From: Colwellia sp. E2M01
GTDB taxonomy: Bacteria > Pseudomonadota > Gammaproteobacteria > Enterobacterales > Alteromonadaceae
NCBI RefSeq assembly: GCF_018860585.1
Contig: NZ_JAHKPR010000048.1
Coordinates: forward strand, 42,882 to 106,881
DNA: 64,000 bases
Direction: 5' to 3'
Positions within the stretch are counted from its first letter, which is position 1, and each line of letters opens with the position of its first letter. Made by a program: the position numbers and the translations under genes. A model generated the notes under the pieces. It searched no databases and was not told where the DNA came from. It saw nothing but the letters and a program-made list of their open reading frames with translations. This document shows, in pieces, positions 26,994-36,829 of this stretch.

Positions 26994-28826
26994 TTAAGCA
27001 CGACTAGGAGCATCATGAGCCTCATTGTTTTCACCGTCTTCAATAATCTCATCAACATCCGGCGCCTTTTGTAAGGTACCTTTAGCTGGGTATTTCAAAC
27101 TATCTTTTCTAGCTTCAATATCTTCTTCTGAAAAATCAGGAAACGGCAGTTTTTCTTCATTACGTAATGCTTCCATATTGTCATGTGCTGCTTGCACAAG
27201 CTCAGGGTTGGTTTGTATTGCTTTACCCATTAATAATTCTTGCTGTGGAATAGCCCACTGAATACCAAGATCACGGATAATATCTAATATATAAAGGTTT
27301 AAATCTTCAGCAACCCCTTTAAAATCTATGATCGATTTGGTATCCACATAGCAATTTACCACAACCACAAAAGCATCACGTTCGATATATTCAAAGCGAG
27401 CGCGCGCTGACGTTGGTAATACACGTTCATGGCAAAGTAATAATTCACGCATTTTAATTAACATTTGGCGTAATTGATCTGATGTTGTATCAAGACGTAC
27501 ACGAAATTCTCGTTGGTAATGGCGGCGATCTATTTCTGCAAAGTTCTCTAATTCTTTTGATGAAAATATTGAGTTAGGAACATGTACTACCGATCGGTTA
27601 AGTTTACGAATACGTGTTGAACGCAAACCAATTTCTTCAACGGTACCGGTAATATCACCAAACTTACAAAAATCTCCTGCTTGAATAGGCTTTGCTACAT
27701 AGATAGTAAAAGCACCGAATATATTCTCTAAGGTTTTTTGCGCTGCTAAGGCGATAGCTAAACTACCAATCCCCAGACCCGTTAAGATGGTTGCTATGTT
27801 GTAGCCCGCACTTTCAAACCAATTAAGTAATATCAGTAACACTACAATAATTTTAGCGGTTGTCATTAATGGCCTGATCAGTGCTGCTGAATAGGCGCCT
27901 TCTTTTCTTGGTAATAGATACAAGGCGGTAATAACTTCCATTAAACCAATAATAATATAAGCTGCGGCTAAATATTTTAATGTGCCTACCGTTAACCACA
28001 CTTTCGCCTGCATCGACAAGCCGAGATAATTAGTCCCATAATCAATCAGAATAAAAAATAAAAACATCCGCACTGAGTGACCAAAAAAATGTTCTAAAGC
28101 AGTACCATGTTTGGCCTTTTTAGCAAAAATAAGCTTAGCTAAGCTGCGGATAACACCGGTTAAAAACCATGTAATAACTATAAGTAAAATAAAACAGATA
28201 AACTGCCAGTTACTCATATGAAATACTTTAAACTCGGGCAAATACTTAGCAATTAATTCTATGTGCTTGTTATAACCAAACTCTTTCCACAATTCTGGAA
28301 TATTAGCGACAGTGGCATTTGATATCTTCCAAACCCGTTCCCCTTTACCAGCAGGAACACGCTGTAGATATAATGATACAGGGCCATTACTTGATTCAAT
28401 AATTCCTAATAACTCACGATAATCAGGCAGACCATCATTCAAATGGCCCTCTGGTTGGTCACTAAGGCTGTATAAGTCAAGAATGTGTTGCTGGCTCCAA
28501 ATAATCACCAATTGTCGTAACAACTCTTCACCGCCAATTGCAGCAATTTCTTTTGGCAAGTAACGCATATCTAAAGACTTACTTGCTTCAGCAAGGTTAC
28601 CTTTTTTCACTTCTGTATGAATAGCCAAAATTGTCGAAAGCGGTGTTTGTCGGGGTTTACCTTCTTCTATTTTTTTCTCAACAAGACTTTCAGCCATGTC
28701 TTCAGTGTCTGAAATTTCTTTTAATGTAGTAGGAGGAGTTGCTTCAGCACATACAACATAGCTAGTGCTCAAAATTAAAAAGCTGAAAAAAACATTAAAA
28801 AAAGCAGGGGTTAATTTGGTGAACAT
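26994..28826 (-). CDS. MscS-family mechanosensitive ion channel with periplasmic N-terminal domain
   Basis: A 610-aa channel with a signal peptide (about 1-27), a periplasmic domain of about 180 residues, and four to five helices from about 205 to 350. The pore-lining helix and beta domain follow (LTGLGIGSLAIALAAQKTLE, then GDFCKFGDITGTVEEIGLRS, the MscS signature), and the cytoplasmic C-terminus ends in a long acidic tail. It would release solutes on membrane tension. The acidic tail and periplasmic domain make it a larger relative of MscS rather than MscS itself. Confidence 0.88.
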   Translation of the reverse strand: MFTKLTPAFFNVFFSFLILSTSYVVCAEATPPTTLKEISDTEDMAESLVEKKIEEGKPRQTPLSTILAIHTEVKKGNLAEASKSLDMRYLPKEIAAIGGEELLRQLVIIWSQQHILDLYSLSDQPEGHLNDGLPDYRELLGIIESSNGPVSLYLQRVPAGKGERVWKISNATVANIPELWKEFGYNKHIELIAKYLPEFKVFHMSNWQFICFILLIVITWFLTGVIRSLAKLIFAKKAKHGTALEHFFGHSVRMFLFFILIDYGTNYLGLSMQAKVWLTVGTLKYLAAAYIIIGLMEVITALYLLPRKEGAYSAALIRPLMTTAKIIVVLLILLNWFESAGYNIATILTGLGIGSLAIALAAQKTLENIFGAFTIYVAKPIQAGDFCKFGDITGTVEEIGLRSTRIRKLNRSVVHVPNSIFSSKELENFAEIDRRHYQREFRVRLDTTSDQLRQMLIKMRELLLCHERVLPTSARARFEYIERDAFVVVVNCYVDTKSIIDFKGVAEDLNLYILDIIRDLGIQWAIPQQELLMGKAIQTNPELVQAAHDNMEALRNEEKLPFPDFSEEDIEARKDSLKYPAKGTLQKAPDVDEIIEDGENNEAHDAPSRA

Positions 28827-28963
28827 CTGTGAACCTTAATACGAAGAAACTGCATTTATAATAGCAGCGGGATTCAATAGTAATATCAGTCTAAAATTAT
28901 TCTCGGCGGATGGCACTCTTTTTATGTGATTTTTTATTCAATTAATTACAATAAATGACGGCA

Positions 28964-29006
28964 TAAAAAAACCCGTTTTACCTAAATGGCAAAACGGGTT
29001 TAAGTT
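28964..29006 (-). terminator. Terminator of the pdh operon
   Basis: An 11-bp stem (AAACCCGTTTT with AAAACGGGTTT, 28969-28979 and 28991-29001) is followed on the minus strand by a T-run, which is the A-run at 28965-28970 of the plus strand. It lies about 60 bp after lpd. Confidence 0.85.
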
Positions 29007-29058
29007 AAATCATAATAATTACCTAGAGCTAGCTAAAGGTAAGTAAAAATTTAACTAA

Positions 29059-30492
29059 TTATTTTTTCTTTTTAACTGCTTTAGCATTTGGTAAATCAGT
29101 AATTGAACCTTCAAATACTTCAGCCGCTAAGCCGATTGATTCATTTAACGTTGGGTGAGCATGAATAGTTAATGCTAAATCTTCAGCATCTGCGCCCATT
29201 TCAACGGCTAAACAAACTTCACCAAGCATTTCGCCAGCGTTGATACCAACAATAGCACCACCAAGAACACGACCCGTTTCTTTTTCGAAGATCATCTTAG
29301 TTTTACCTTCAGTACGTGCAGAAGCAATAGCACGGCCAGAGGCAGCCCAAGGGAAGTTAGCAACTTCGATGTTTAAACCTTGCTCTTTCGCTTCACGTTC
29401 AGTAACGCCAACCCAAGCCATTTCTGGATCAGTGTAAGCGATTGAAGGAATACAACGTGGGTCAAAAGTATGTTTCTTACCAGAAATAACTTCTGCAGCA
29501 CAATGTGCTTCGTGAACTGCTTTGTGAGCAAGCATAGGTTGACCAACAACATCACCGATAGCGAAGATGTGATCTACGTTAGTACGTAATTCATTTGAAA
29601 CGTTGATGAAACCACGATCGTCAACATTAACACCTGCTTTTTCAGCGTCGATTAACTTACCGTTTGGCTTACGACCAACTGCAACTAAAATCTTATCGTA
29701 ACGAACTTGACCTTCTGGTGCGTTCTTACCTTCAAAAGTAACGTATAAACCGTCATCTTTAGCGTCGACTGCAACAACTTTAGTAGACAACATGATGTTG
29801 AATTTTTTCTTGTTGTAGTTAGTGTAAATTTTAACAACGTCAGCATCTGCAGCAGGTACTAATTGGTCAGCGAATTCAACTACAGACACGTTAGAGCCTA
29901 ATGCGTTGTATACTGTACCCATTTCTAAACCGATGATACCACCACCAAGTACTAACATTTCACCAGGAACGTCTTGAAGTTCAAGTGCGCCAGTTGAATC
30001 GATAACACGTGGGTCTTCTGTTGGGATAAACGGTAAATCTACAACTGATGAACCAGCTGCGATAATTGCGTTATCAAAAGTGATAGTTGTTTCTGCGCCG
30101 TCGTTACCTGCAACTACAATAGTTTTGTCTGAAGTAAACTTACCAAAACCGTAAACTGTGGTTACTTTACGTGCTTTAGCCATGCCGCCTAAGCCGCCAG
30201 TTAATTGGCCAACTACGCTTTCTTTCCAGCTACGGATTTTGTCTAAATCAATTTTTGGTGCGCCAAAAGTAACACCGTGACCTGCCATTTCAGCAGCATC
30301 ATCAATTACTTTAGCAACGTGAAGTAATGCTTTAGATGGGATACAACCCACGTTTAAACAAACACCACCAAGTGTTTCACGGCTTTCTACTAATACTACG
30401 TCTAAACCTAAATCTGCCGCACGAAATGCTGCTGAGTAACCGCCAGGGCCTGCGCCTAAAACGACTACTTGAGTTTTAATATCTTTACTCAT
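29059..30492 (-). CDS. lpdA: Dihydrolipoyl dehydrogenase (E3)
   Basis: A 477-aa flavoprotein disulfide reductase that reoxidises the lipoyl groups of the pyruvate and 2-oxoglutarate dehydrogenase complexes. It has the FAD loop VLGAGPGGYSAA, the redox pair C45/C50 in GGVCLNVGCIPSK, the NAD loop LGGGIIGLEMG, GRKPNG and AIGDVVGQPMLAHKA, and the C-terminal His-Glu pair in HAHPTLNES. It lies 140 bp after aceF, is probably the last gene of the pdh operon, and has a terminator behind it. Confidence 0.96.
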   Translation of the reverse strand: MSKDIKTQVVVLGAGPGGYSAAFRAADLGLDVVLVESRETLGGVCLNVGCIPSKALLHVAKVIDDAAEMAGHGVTFGAPKIDLDKIRSWKESVVGQLTGGLGGMAKARKVTTVYGFGKFTSDKTIVVAGNDGAETTITFDNAIIAAGSSVVDLPFIPTEDPRVIDSTGALELQDVPGEMLVLGGGIIGLEMGTVYNALGSNVSVVEFADQLVPAADADVVKIYTNYNKKKFNIMLSTKVVAVDAKDDGLYVTFEGKNAPEGQVRYDKILVAVGRKPNGKLIDAEKAGVNVDDRGFINVSNELRTNVDHIFAIGDVVGQPMLAHKAVHEAHCAAEVISGKKHTFDPRCIPSIAYTDPEMAWVGVTEREAKEQGLNIEVANFPWAASGRAIASARTEGKTKMIFEKETGRVLGGAIVGINAGEMLGEVCLAVEMGADAEDLALTIHAHPTLNESIGLAAEVFEGSITDLPNAKAVKKKK

Positions 30493-30632
30493 GTGAACCT
30501 CTAATTATTCGTAACAACCTTTTGGTGATTACGTTTTAAAATTTATTAGTTAAGCCTTGCTCATACAGTTATTCACAAGGCTTACGTTTTAGCAACACAA
30601 TAACCAAAATAGTCATTATGTTGCTGGCATTA

Positions 30633-32597
30633 CTACAATACTAAACGACGTAAGTCAGTTAAGTTATTAGCGATTTCAGTAGAGAACGCAGCACCTTCAG
30701 CACCATCAATTACACGATGATCGTAAGATAAGCTTAATGGCACCATTAAGCGTGGTTCGAATTCTTTACCGTTCCACTTAGGTTTAAAGTCTGACTTAGA
30801 CACACCTAAAATACCTACCTCTGGTGCATTTACGATTGGCGTAAATGCAGTACCACCGATACCACCAAGGCTCGAGATAGTAAATGTACCACCTGACATG
30901 TCAGCTGCTTTAAGCTTACCGTCACGTGCTTTACCAGAAATTACGATAAGCTCTTGTGAAAGTTCTTCAATACCTTTTTTGTTCACGTCTTTAATAACTG
31001 GAACAACTAAGCCACCTGGAGTCGCTACTGCGATACCAATGTTGATGAACTTCTTAAGAATTAAGCTAGCGCCGTCATCAGATAATGATGAGTTCATGTT
31101 AGGGAATTTCTCTAACGCGCGAGCAACAGCTTTCATCACGAAAACAAGTGGCGTAATTTTTAAGCCAGTTTTCTTTTTAGCATGATAAGCATTTTGCTCT
31201 TTACGGAAGTCTTCAATATCAGTGATATCTGCTTCATCAAACTGTGTAACGTGTGGGATAGTCGCCCAGTTACGGTGTAAGAATGGACCAGAAATTTTCT
31301 GAATACGACCAAGTGGCTTCTCTTCAATTTCACCAAATTTACTGTGATCAACAGGTTTAACTGCAACAATCTCAAGTACATTTTCAGGAACTGCGCCACC
31401 ACTTGCCGCTGCTTTAGGCGCTGCTAATGCTGCTTTAACGTAGTTTTGTACATCTTCTTTAGAGATACGACCTTTACGTGCAGTACCTTTAACAAGAGTC
31501 AAATCAACACCAAATTCGCGTGCTATACGACGAATTGATGGTGAAGTATAAACTGGGCCAGATGCTTTAAAGTCACTTGCTGGTACTGGGTCAGGGCGTG
31601 CTTCAGTTGTTGCTACAACAGGAGCAGGAGTTGCCGCTGGAGCTGAAGCTGCCGGCGCAGGAGCCGCTACTGGAGCTGCCTCACCACCTTTAGTTTCAAG
31701 CTTAATTACAACAGTACCTTGTTTAACTTTATCACCATTTTTGATGAATACTTCTTTCACTGTACCTGCATGCGTAGATGGAACGTCCATCGTTGCTTTG
31801 TCAGTTTCAAGGGTAATTAAACCGTCTTCTTCTTCGATTTCATCACCTACAGCAACAAGAATATCAATAACGTCTACTTCGCCGTCTTCACCGATATCTG
31901 GAACTGCAACTTCAATAATTGCTGGAGCAGAGCTAGCTACAGGCGCAGGTGCTGCTGCAGGAGCCGCTTCAGCTACAGGAGCAGGAGCCGCCGCAGATGC
32001 TTCAGCAGGAGCTTCAGAGCCAGCAACTTCCAATTTAATTACAATTGAACCTTGCTTAACTTTATCGCCATTGCTGATAAGTACTTCTTTAACGGTACCT
32101 GCATGAGATGATGGTACGTCCATAGTAGCTTTATCAGTTTCAAGGGTAATTAAGCCATCTTCTTGCTCAATTACATCACCAACGCTAACTAATACGTCGA
32201 TAACTTCTACTTCGCCATCTTCACCAATATCTGGCACAGCAACTTCAATTACTTCGCTTGATGTTGCTGCAGGCGCTGCAGCTGGAGCAGCAACAGGTGC
32301 CGCTTCAGCTGGTGCAGGAGCCGCCGCTGGTGCTTCTTCAGCAGCTGGCGCCGAAGCGCCTTCTGCTTGAATTTCACCAATTACGTCGCCTTCTTTAATT
32401 TTGTCGCCCACTTTTACAGATAAGCTTGAAAGCTTACCTGCAAATGGTGCTGGAATGTCCATTGATGCTTTATCAGTTTCAACGGTAACAATACCTTCAT
32501 CAGCTTCTAATGCGTCGCCAACAGCAACACAAATTTCAATGATTTCAACTTCTTCGCCGCCAACATCAGGGACTAGAATTTTTTGAATATCAGACAT
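30633..32597 (-). CDS. aceF: Pyruvate dehydrogenase E2, dihydrolipoamide acetyltransferase with three lipoyl domains
   Basis: A 654-aa E2 core protein. The three lipoyl domains carry their lysines at K43 (ETDKASMD), K155 and K266 (both ETDKATMD) and are joined by Ala/Pro-rich flexible linkers. A peripheral-subunit-binding domain follows (about 347-388, [15 protein letters not shown]), then the catalytic acyltransferase domain (about 420-654) with the histidine motif [11 protein letters not shown]. Lipoyl domains 2 and 3 are nearly identical, pointing to recent duplication or gene conversion. It lies 25 bp after aceE. Confidence 0.96.
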   Translation of the reverse strand: MSDIQKILVPDVGGEEVEIIEICVAVGDALEADEGIVTVETDKASMDIPAPFAGKLSSLSVKVGDKIKEGDVIGEIQAEGASAPAAEEAPAAAPAPAEAAPVAAPAAAPAATSSEVIEVAVPDIGEDGEVEVIDVLVSVGDVIEQEDGLITLETDKATMDVPSSHAGTVKEVLISNGDKVKQGSIVIKLEVAGSEAPAEASAAAPAPVAEAAPAAAPAPVASSAPAIIEVAVPDIGEDGEVDVIDILVAVGDEIEEEDGLITLETDKATMDVPSTHAGTVKEVFIKNGDKVKQGTVVIKLETKGGEAAPVAAPAPAASAPAATPAPVVATTEARPDPVPASDFKASGPVYTSPSIRRIAREFGVDLTLVKGTARKGRISKEDVQNYVKAALAAPKAAASGGAVPENVLEIVAVKPVDHSKFGEIEEKPLGRIQKISGPFLHRNWATIPHVTQFDEADITDIEDFRKEQNAYHAKKKTGLKITPLVFVMKAVARALEKFPNMNSSLSDDGASLILKKFINIGIAVATPGGLVVPVIKDVNKKGIEELSQELIVISGKARDGKLKAADMSGGTFTISSLGGIGGTAFTPIVNAPEVGILGVSKSDFKPKWNGKEFEPRLMVPLSLSYDHRVIDGAEGAAFSTEIANNLTDLRRLVL

Positions 32598-32622
32598 GTT
32601 TGTCTCCTTATCTAATCACTTA

Positions 32623-35298
32623 TTAAGCGTAAAGTGGGTTAAGTTTATCAGTGTTAATGTTAAAGCGTTTAATTGCTTCAGTAACAACACTCTTCTCAAC
32701 TTCACCACGGTTTGCTAATTCAAATAATGAAGCAACAACAATGTAGCTTGCATTTACTTCGAAGTGAGTACGTAAGTTAGCACGGCTATCACTGCGGCCG
32801 AAACCGTCAGTACCTAAACAACGGTATTCAGTGTCGATAAATGCACGAACTTGGTCTGAATAACCTTTAACGTAATCAGTTGCAGAAATAGCAGGACCTT
32901 TATCAGCAGTAATTACTGTGCCAATGTATGGTACTTTTTGCTCATCTTCTGGGTGAAGCATGTTCCAACGCGTAACGTCTTGACCTTCACGTGCTAATTC
33001 ATTAAATGAAGTTACTGAGTAAACGTCACTTGAAACGTCGTAATCAGCCGCTAAGATTTGTGCTGCTTCACGAACAGATTCTAAAATAGTACCAGAGCCC
33101 ATTAATTGAACGTTTGCTTTAGCTTTCTTCGCTTCAACCGTTTCTAACTTGTAAATACCTTTAATGATTTGCGCTGCTACGTCATCACCTTCAGGCATAG
33201 CTGGGTGTTTGTAGTTTTCGTTCATTAACGTTAAGTAGTAGAAAACGTTTTCGTTATCAGTGTACATGCGACGTAAACCGTCTTGTACAATAACTGAAAT
33301 CTCGTAACCGTATGTTGGATCGTAAGTAACACAGTTAGGGATTAAGTTAGCTTGAACGTGTGAATGACCATCTTGATGTTGTAAACCTTCACCATTTAGC
33401 GTTGTACGACCAGCTGTAGCACCTAATAAGAAACCACGTGCTTGGCTATCGCCAGCTGCCCATGCTAAATCACCAACACGTTGGAAACCGAACATTGAGT
33501 AGTAAATGTAGAACGGAATAGTTGTTGCGTCACAAGTAGAGTAAGACGTACCAGAAGCAACCCATGAAGCCATTGCACCTAACTCGTTAATACCTTCTTG
33601 TAATACTTGGCCTTTTTTGTCTTCACGGTAGTAAGCAACTTGGTCAGCATCTTGAGGAACGTATTTTTGTCCTTCGTGAGCATAAATACCAACTTGACGG
33701 AATAAACCTTCCATACCGAACGTACGTGCTTCATCAGGAATGATTGGTACAATACGCTTACCAATTTTCTTGTCTTTTAATAATGCATTTAATACACGAA
33801 CAAAAGTCATTGTTGAAGAAACTTGACGGTCACCAGAACCTTTCAAGATTGCGTCGAATACTGATAATTCAGGAACTTCAACTGGCTCTTCTGCTTGAAC
33901 GCGACGTGCAGGTAATGAGCCACCTAAGGCTTCACGACGTGCCATCATGTATTTATATTCTTGGCTATCTTCTGCAAATCTGAAGTATGGTAAATCAGCA
34001 ATTTCATCATCCGCTACTGGAATGTTGAAACGATCGCGGTAGTATTTAATTGACTCAACGTCCATTTTCTTAACGTTATGCGCGATGTTTAATGCTTCAC
34101 CAGAAGCACCTAAACCAAAACCTTTAACCGTTTTAGCAAGAATTACTGTAGGACGACCTTTAGTTTCCATTGCTTTTTTGTAAGCAGCGTGAACTTTAAT
34201 AGGGTCATGACCACCACGGTTTAAGCGGTAGATTTCTTCGTCAGACATATTAGCTACTAATGCAGCTGTTTCAGGGTACTTACCAAAGAAGTGCTCACGC
34301 GTGTACGCGCCGCCTTTTGCTTTACAGTTTTGGTATTCACCATCAACAGTTTCGTTCATAAGTTGTAATAACTTACCAGAAGTGTCTTTAGCGATTAGTG
34401 CATCCCAGTAACGGCCCCAGATAACTTTAACCACTTCCCAGCCTGCGCCACGGAATGTGCCTTCAAGTTCTTGAATGATTTTACCGTTACCACGAACAGG
34501 ACCATCAAGACGTTGTAAGTTACAGTTAACAACGAAACATAAGTTGTCTAAACCTTCACGAGACGCTAAACCAATAGCACCTAATGATTCTGGCTCATCA
34601 GTTTCACCGTCACCTAAGTAACAGTAAACACGTTGGCCTGAACAATCTTTAATACCACGGTCAGTTAAGTACTTAAGAAAACGTGCAGTGTAGATAGCTT
34701 GTAATGGACCTAAACCCATAGAAACTGTTGGGAACTGCCAAAAGTCTTTCATTAAGTGTGGATGTGGGTAAGAAGATAAACCTTTACCATCACATTCTTG
34801 ACGGAAACCGTTCATTTGCTCTTCAGTTAAACGACCTTCAACAAAAGCACGTGAGTATATACCCGGAGAAATGTGACCTTGTGAGAAAACTAAATCGCCG
34901 CCGTCTTTTTCAGTAGCAGCTTTAAAGATGTGGTTAAATGCTACATCGTAAAGTGTTGAAGAAGATGCGAAAGAACCAATATGACCACCAAGCTCTAAAT
35001 CTTTCTTAGAAGCACGTAAAACTAATACTAATGCGTTCCAACGAATCGCTGCACGAATGCGTGATTCTAATATTTGGTCTGCAGGCATGTATGGCTCATC
35101 GCCTGAAGGGATGGTATTTACATAAGCAGTTTTTGCATCAAATGGTAAGTGAGTACCACTACGACGTGCATTATCAATTAATTGCTCTAATAAAAAATGT
35201 GCACGCTCTGGACCTTCGTTTTCCAGAACCGATTGCATTGACTCGATCCACTCTTGTGTTTCTGTTGAGTCAATATCGATATTTGGTATATCTGACAT
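32623..35298 (-). CDS. aceE: Pyruvate dehydrogenase E1 component
   Basis: An 891-aa homodimeric-type E1 that decarboxylates pyruvate with thiamine diphosphate and acetylates E2. The ThDP motif begins GDGETDEP and closes with NCN about 27 residues later. FSQGHISPGIYSRAF and LQHQDGHSHV are typical AceE blocks, and length matches E. coli (887). The ribosome binding site is CGGAGA. No promoter or PdhR box was seen directly upstream, so aceE is probably read from the pdhR promoter. Confidence 0.97.
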   Translation of the reverse strand: MSDIPNIDIDSTETQEWIESMQSVLENEGPERAHFLLEQLIDNARRSGTHLPFDAKTAYVNTIPSGDEPYMPADQILESRIRAAIRWNALVLVLRASKKDLELGGHIGSFASSSTLYDVAFNHIFKAATEKDGGDLVFSQGHISPGIYSRAFVEGRLTEEQMNGFRQECDGKGLSSYPHPHLMKDFWQFPTVSMGLGPLQAIYTARFLKYLTDRGIKDCSGQRVYCYLGDGETDEPESLGAIGLASREGLDNLCFVVNCNLQRLDGPVRGNGKIIQELEGTFRGAGWEVVKVIWGRYWDALIAKDTSGKLLQLMNETVDGEYQNCKAKGGAYTREHFFGKYPETAALVANMSDEEIYRLNRGGHDPIKVHAAYKKAMETKGRPTVILAKTVKGFGLGASGEALNIAHNVKKMDVESIKYYRDRFNIPVADDEIADLPYFRFAEDSQEYKYMMARREALGGSLPARRVQAEEPVEVPELSVFDAILKGSGDRQVSSTMTFVRVLNALLKDKKIGKRIVPIIPDEARTFGMEGLFRQVGIYAHEGQKYVPQDADQVAYYREDKKGQVLQEGINELGAMASWVASGTSYSTCDATTIPFYIYYSMFGFQRVGDLAWAAGDSQARGFLLGATAGRTTLNGEGLQHQDGHSHVQANLIPNCVTYDPTYGYEISVIVQDGLRRMYTDNENVFYYLTLMNENYKHPAMPEGDDVAAQIIKGIYKLETVEAKKAKANVQLMGSGTILESVREAAQILAADYDVSSDVYSVTSFNELAREGQDVTRWNMLHPEDEQKVPYIGTVITADKGPAISATDYVKGYSDQVRAFIDTEYRCLGTDGFGRSDSRANLRTHFEVNASYIVVASLFELANRGEVEKSVVTEAIKRFNINTDKLNPLYA

Positions 35299-35608
35299 AT
35301 TGTATAGTCTCCGATACTTTTGTGTTTTTAAAAATGTTTAAAATTAATAGTTAACTTACTGTGCTAACTATTCGTTTAATACTTTCTTTTACGCATGTAC
35401 TTTTACTTTTTGCATTCTTGACAACTAATGTTAGTTAGCACCCCGAGTACAATATTATTTACTTCGCCGTATAACCCTTGCTACACGATTTTTTCGTTGT
35501 TCGTTCCATTGAACCGCAATAACATTATTTTGATAACACGCTTATTTTTAAACGTTAATTACCGGCTTATATCACTGCTAATATTCATAATTCTTTACAA
35601 ACGTCGTT
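35299..35608. other. Spacer between pdhR and aceE
   Basis: 310 bp of AT-rich sequence. A 77-codon plus-strand frame here overlaps the end of pdhR and is judged spurious. No operator, hairpin or RNA was recognised; a secondary aceE promoter cannot be excluded. Confidence 0.4.
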
Positions 35609-36370
35609 TTACATTCGTCTCATTGAGCGCTCAACACGACTATTTTCTTGCGTCAATTTAAGTAGCACTTCTTCAATAAAGGCTAAGTGTCGATGACTTG
35701 CTCCCCATGCTTTTTGCGGCTGACCGCTAATAATGGCATTAAGTAAGCTTTTTCTATAATCAGTAATCTTGCTAAAAATATCAGGTCTTTTAGCAAGTAC
35801 TTTTAAATTTTGTACGATATTATCAACCAACAGTGACGACATACTACGTGCTAGCTGTAAAATAACCGCATTGTGTGATGCTGCACAAATAGCTAGATGA
35901 AAATCGACTACCGCTTTTGCTTCTACTTTAAAATCATTTTCTAATTGACTCGTGCCAATTTCATCATGTCTTGCTTCTATTTGCTCAAAATCTGCCGCAG
36001 TTCCGCGCATAGCCGCATAATAAGATGCCATCCCTTCTATACCGTGACGAAACTCTAATAAATCAAACTGTGATTCATTATTACTCGAAATTAACTCGAA
36101 CAAGGGGTCTGAAAAACCGTTGAGTAAATTATCACAAACAAAGGTACCGCCACCTTGTTTACGGGTAACTAAACCTTTCGCTTCTAACTTTTGAATCGCT
36201 TCACGTAATGACGGTCTCGACACTTCAAATTTCAAAGCAAGTTCACGTTCAGGTAATAGCTTCTCACCTGGTTGTAGACTACCTTCAATGATCATAGTTT
36301 CAAGTTGCACTAAAATAATGTCAGCTAACTTCTGTGGCTTTACTCGCCCAGTGCTTTTGGTTGCGTTCAT
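35609..36370 (-). CDS. pdhR: Pyruvate dehydrogenase complex repressor, GntR/FadR family
   Basis: A 253-aa regulator. The winged helix (about 12-77) has LQPGEKLLPERELALKFEVS and RPSLREAIQKLEAKGLVTRKQGGGTFV, and the C-terminal FCD domain (about 95-235) binds the effector, pyruvate in E. coli. Its place directly upstream of aceE-aceF-lpd is the usual gammaproteobacterial order. A PdhR-type box about 130 bp upstream suggests autoregulation. Confidence 0.93.
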   Translation of the reverse strand: MNATKSTGRVKPQKLADIILVQLETMIIEGSLQPGEKLLPERELALKFEVSRPSLREAIQKLEAKGLVTRKQGGGTFVCDNLLNGFSDPLFELISSNNESQFDLLEFRHGIEGMASYYAAMRGTAADFEQIEARHDEIGTSQLENDFKVEAKAVVDFHLAICAASHNAVILQLARSMSSLLVDNIVQNLKVLAKRPDIFSKITDYRKSLLNAIISGQPQKAWGASHRHLAFIEEVLLKLTQENSRVERSMRRM

Positions 36371-36498
36371 TTAGTTAGTTGCCAATACGTATGTATTCAT
36401 AAAGTGATAAATTTAAAGTAATAATTAAATATTTTAGCTAGTTAAAGGATCAAAACGATCAAATCCTACCCACATATCAACACAAAAAAGCTTGGTAA

Positions 36499-36513
36499 AT
36501 TGGTAAGACCTTT
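36499..36513. promoter_or_regulatory. PdhR-type operator upstream of pdhR
   Basis: ATTGGTAAGACCTTT matches the E. coli PdhR box ATTGGTnnnACCAAT fully in the left half and at ACC and the final T in the right. It lies about 129 bp before the pdhR start, where a repressor of the pdhR-aceEF-lpd transcript is expected. Confidence 0.55.
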
Positions 36514-36744
36514 AATTTGGTAGGCCATAAAATAGCAAAAAAGCCTACTTTTGACAAGTGAATTTAGTATATGAGTACTATATAAGCAAAGTTTTTATGC
36601 GTGAAAACAACAAAGGCTATTTTCAAACACCTGTTTGTTTTAGCATCAATAAAAGCAGAACACCCTACTATTAATACTGACTCATTCTACTATTTAACAT
36701 TTACCGTACATAGGCAGTATGTATAAACACGATGCATAGCTTAT

Positions 36745-36790
36745 ATGACGCCTTCATTAATAAAAAATTAACGATTAATGAAGGTGTCAT
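36745..36790 (-). terminator. Long hairpin downstream of ampE
   Basis: A 17-bp stem with one G-T pair (ATGACGCCTTCATTAAT with ATTAATGAAGGTGTCAT) has a 12-nt A-rich loop. It lies 40 bp after ampE on the minus strand. There is no strong T-run, so it is terminator-like rather than a classic terminator. Confidence 0.5.
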
Positions 36791-36829
36791 CTAAATAATG
36801 GGAAAAGAATTTAATATTGCTTGAGCTCG

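Larger units (their letters stand above)
36371..36829. other. Intergenic region between pdhR and ampE
   Basis: 459 bp that hold the PdhR-like box (36499-36513), a second degenerate half-box near 36515-36528 (TTTGGTAGGCCA) and a long hairpin (36745-36790). The stretch between 36530 and 36744 shows nothing recognisable. Confidence 0.5.

Noticed and set aside
31741..32106. 121-codon plus-strand frame
   Set aside because: Shadow of the Ala/Pro-rich linkers of AceF.
35428..35661. 77-codon plus-strand frame between aceE and pdhR
   Set aside because: Low-complexity hydrophobic translation overlapping the pdhR end, with no ribosome binding site or family match.
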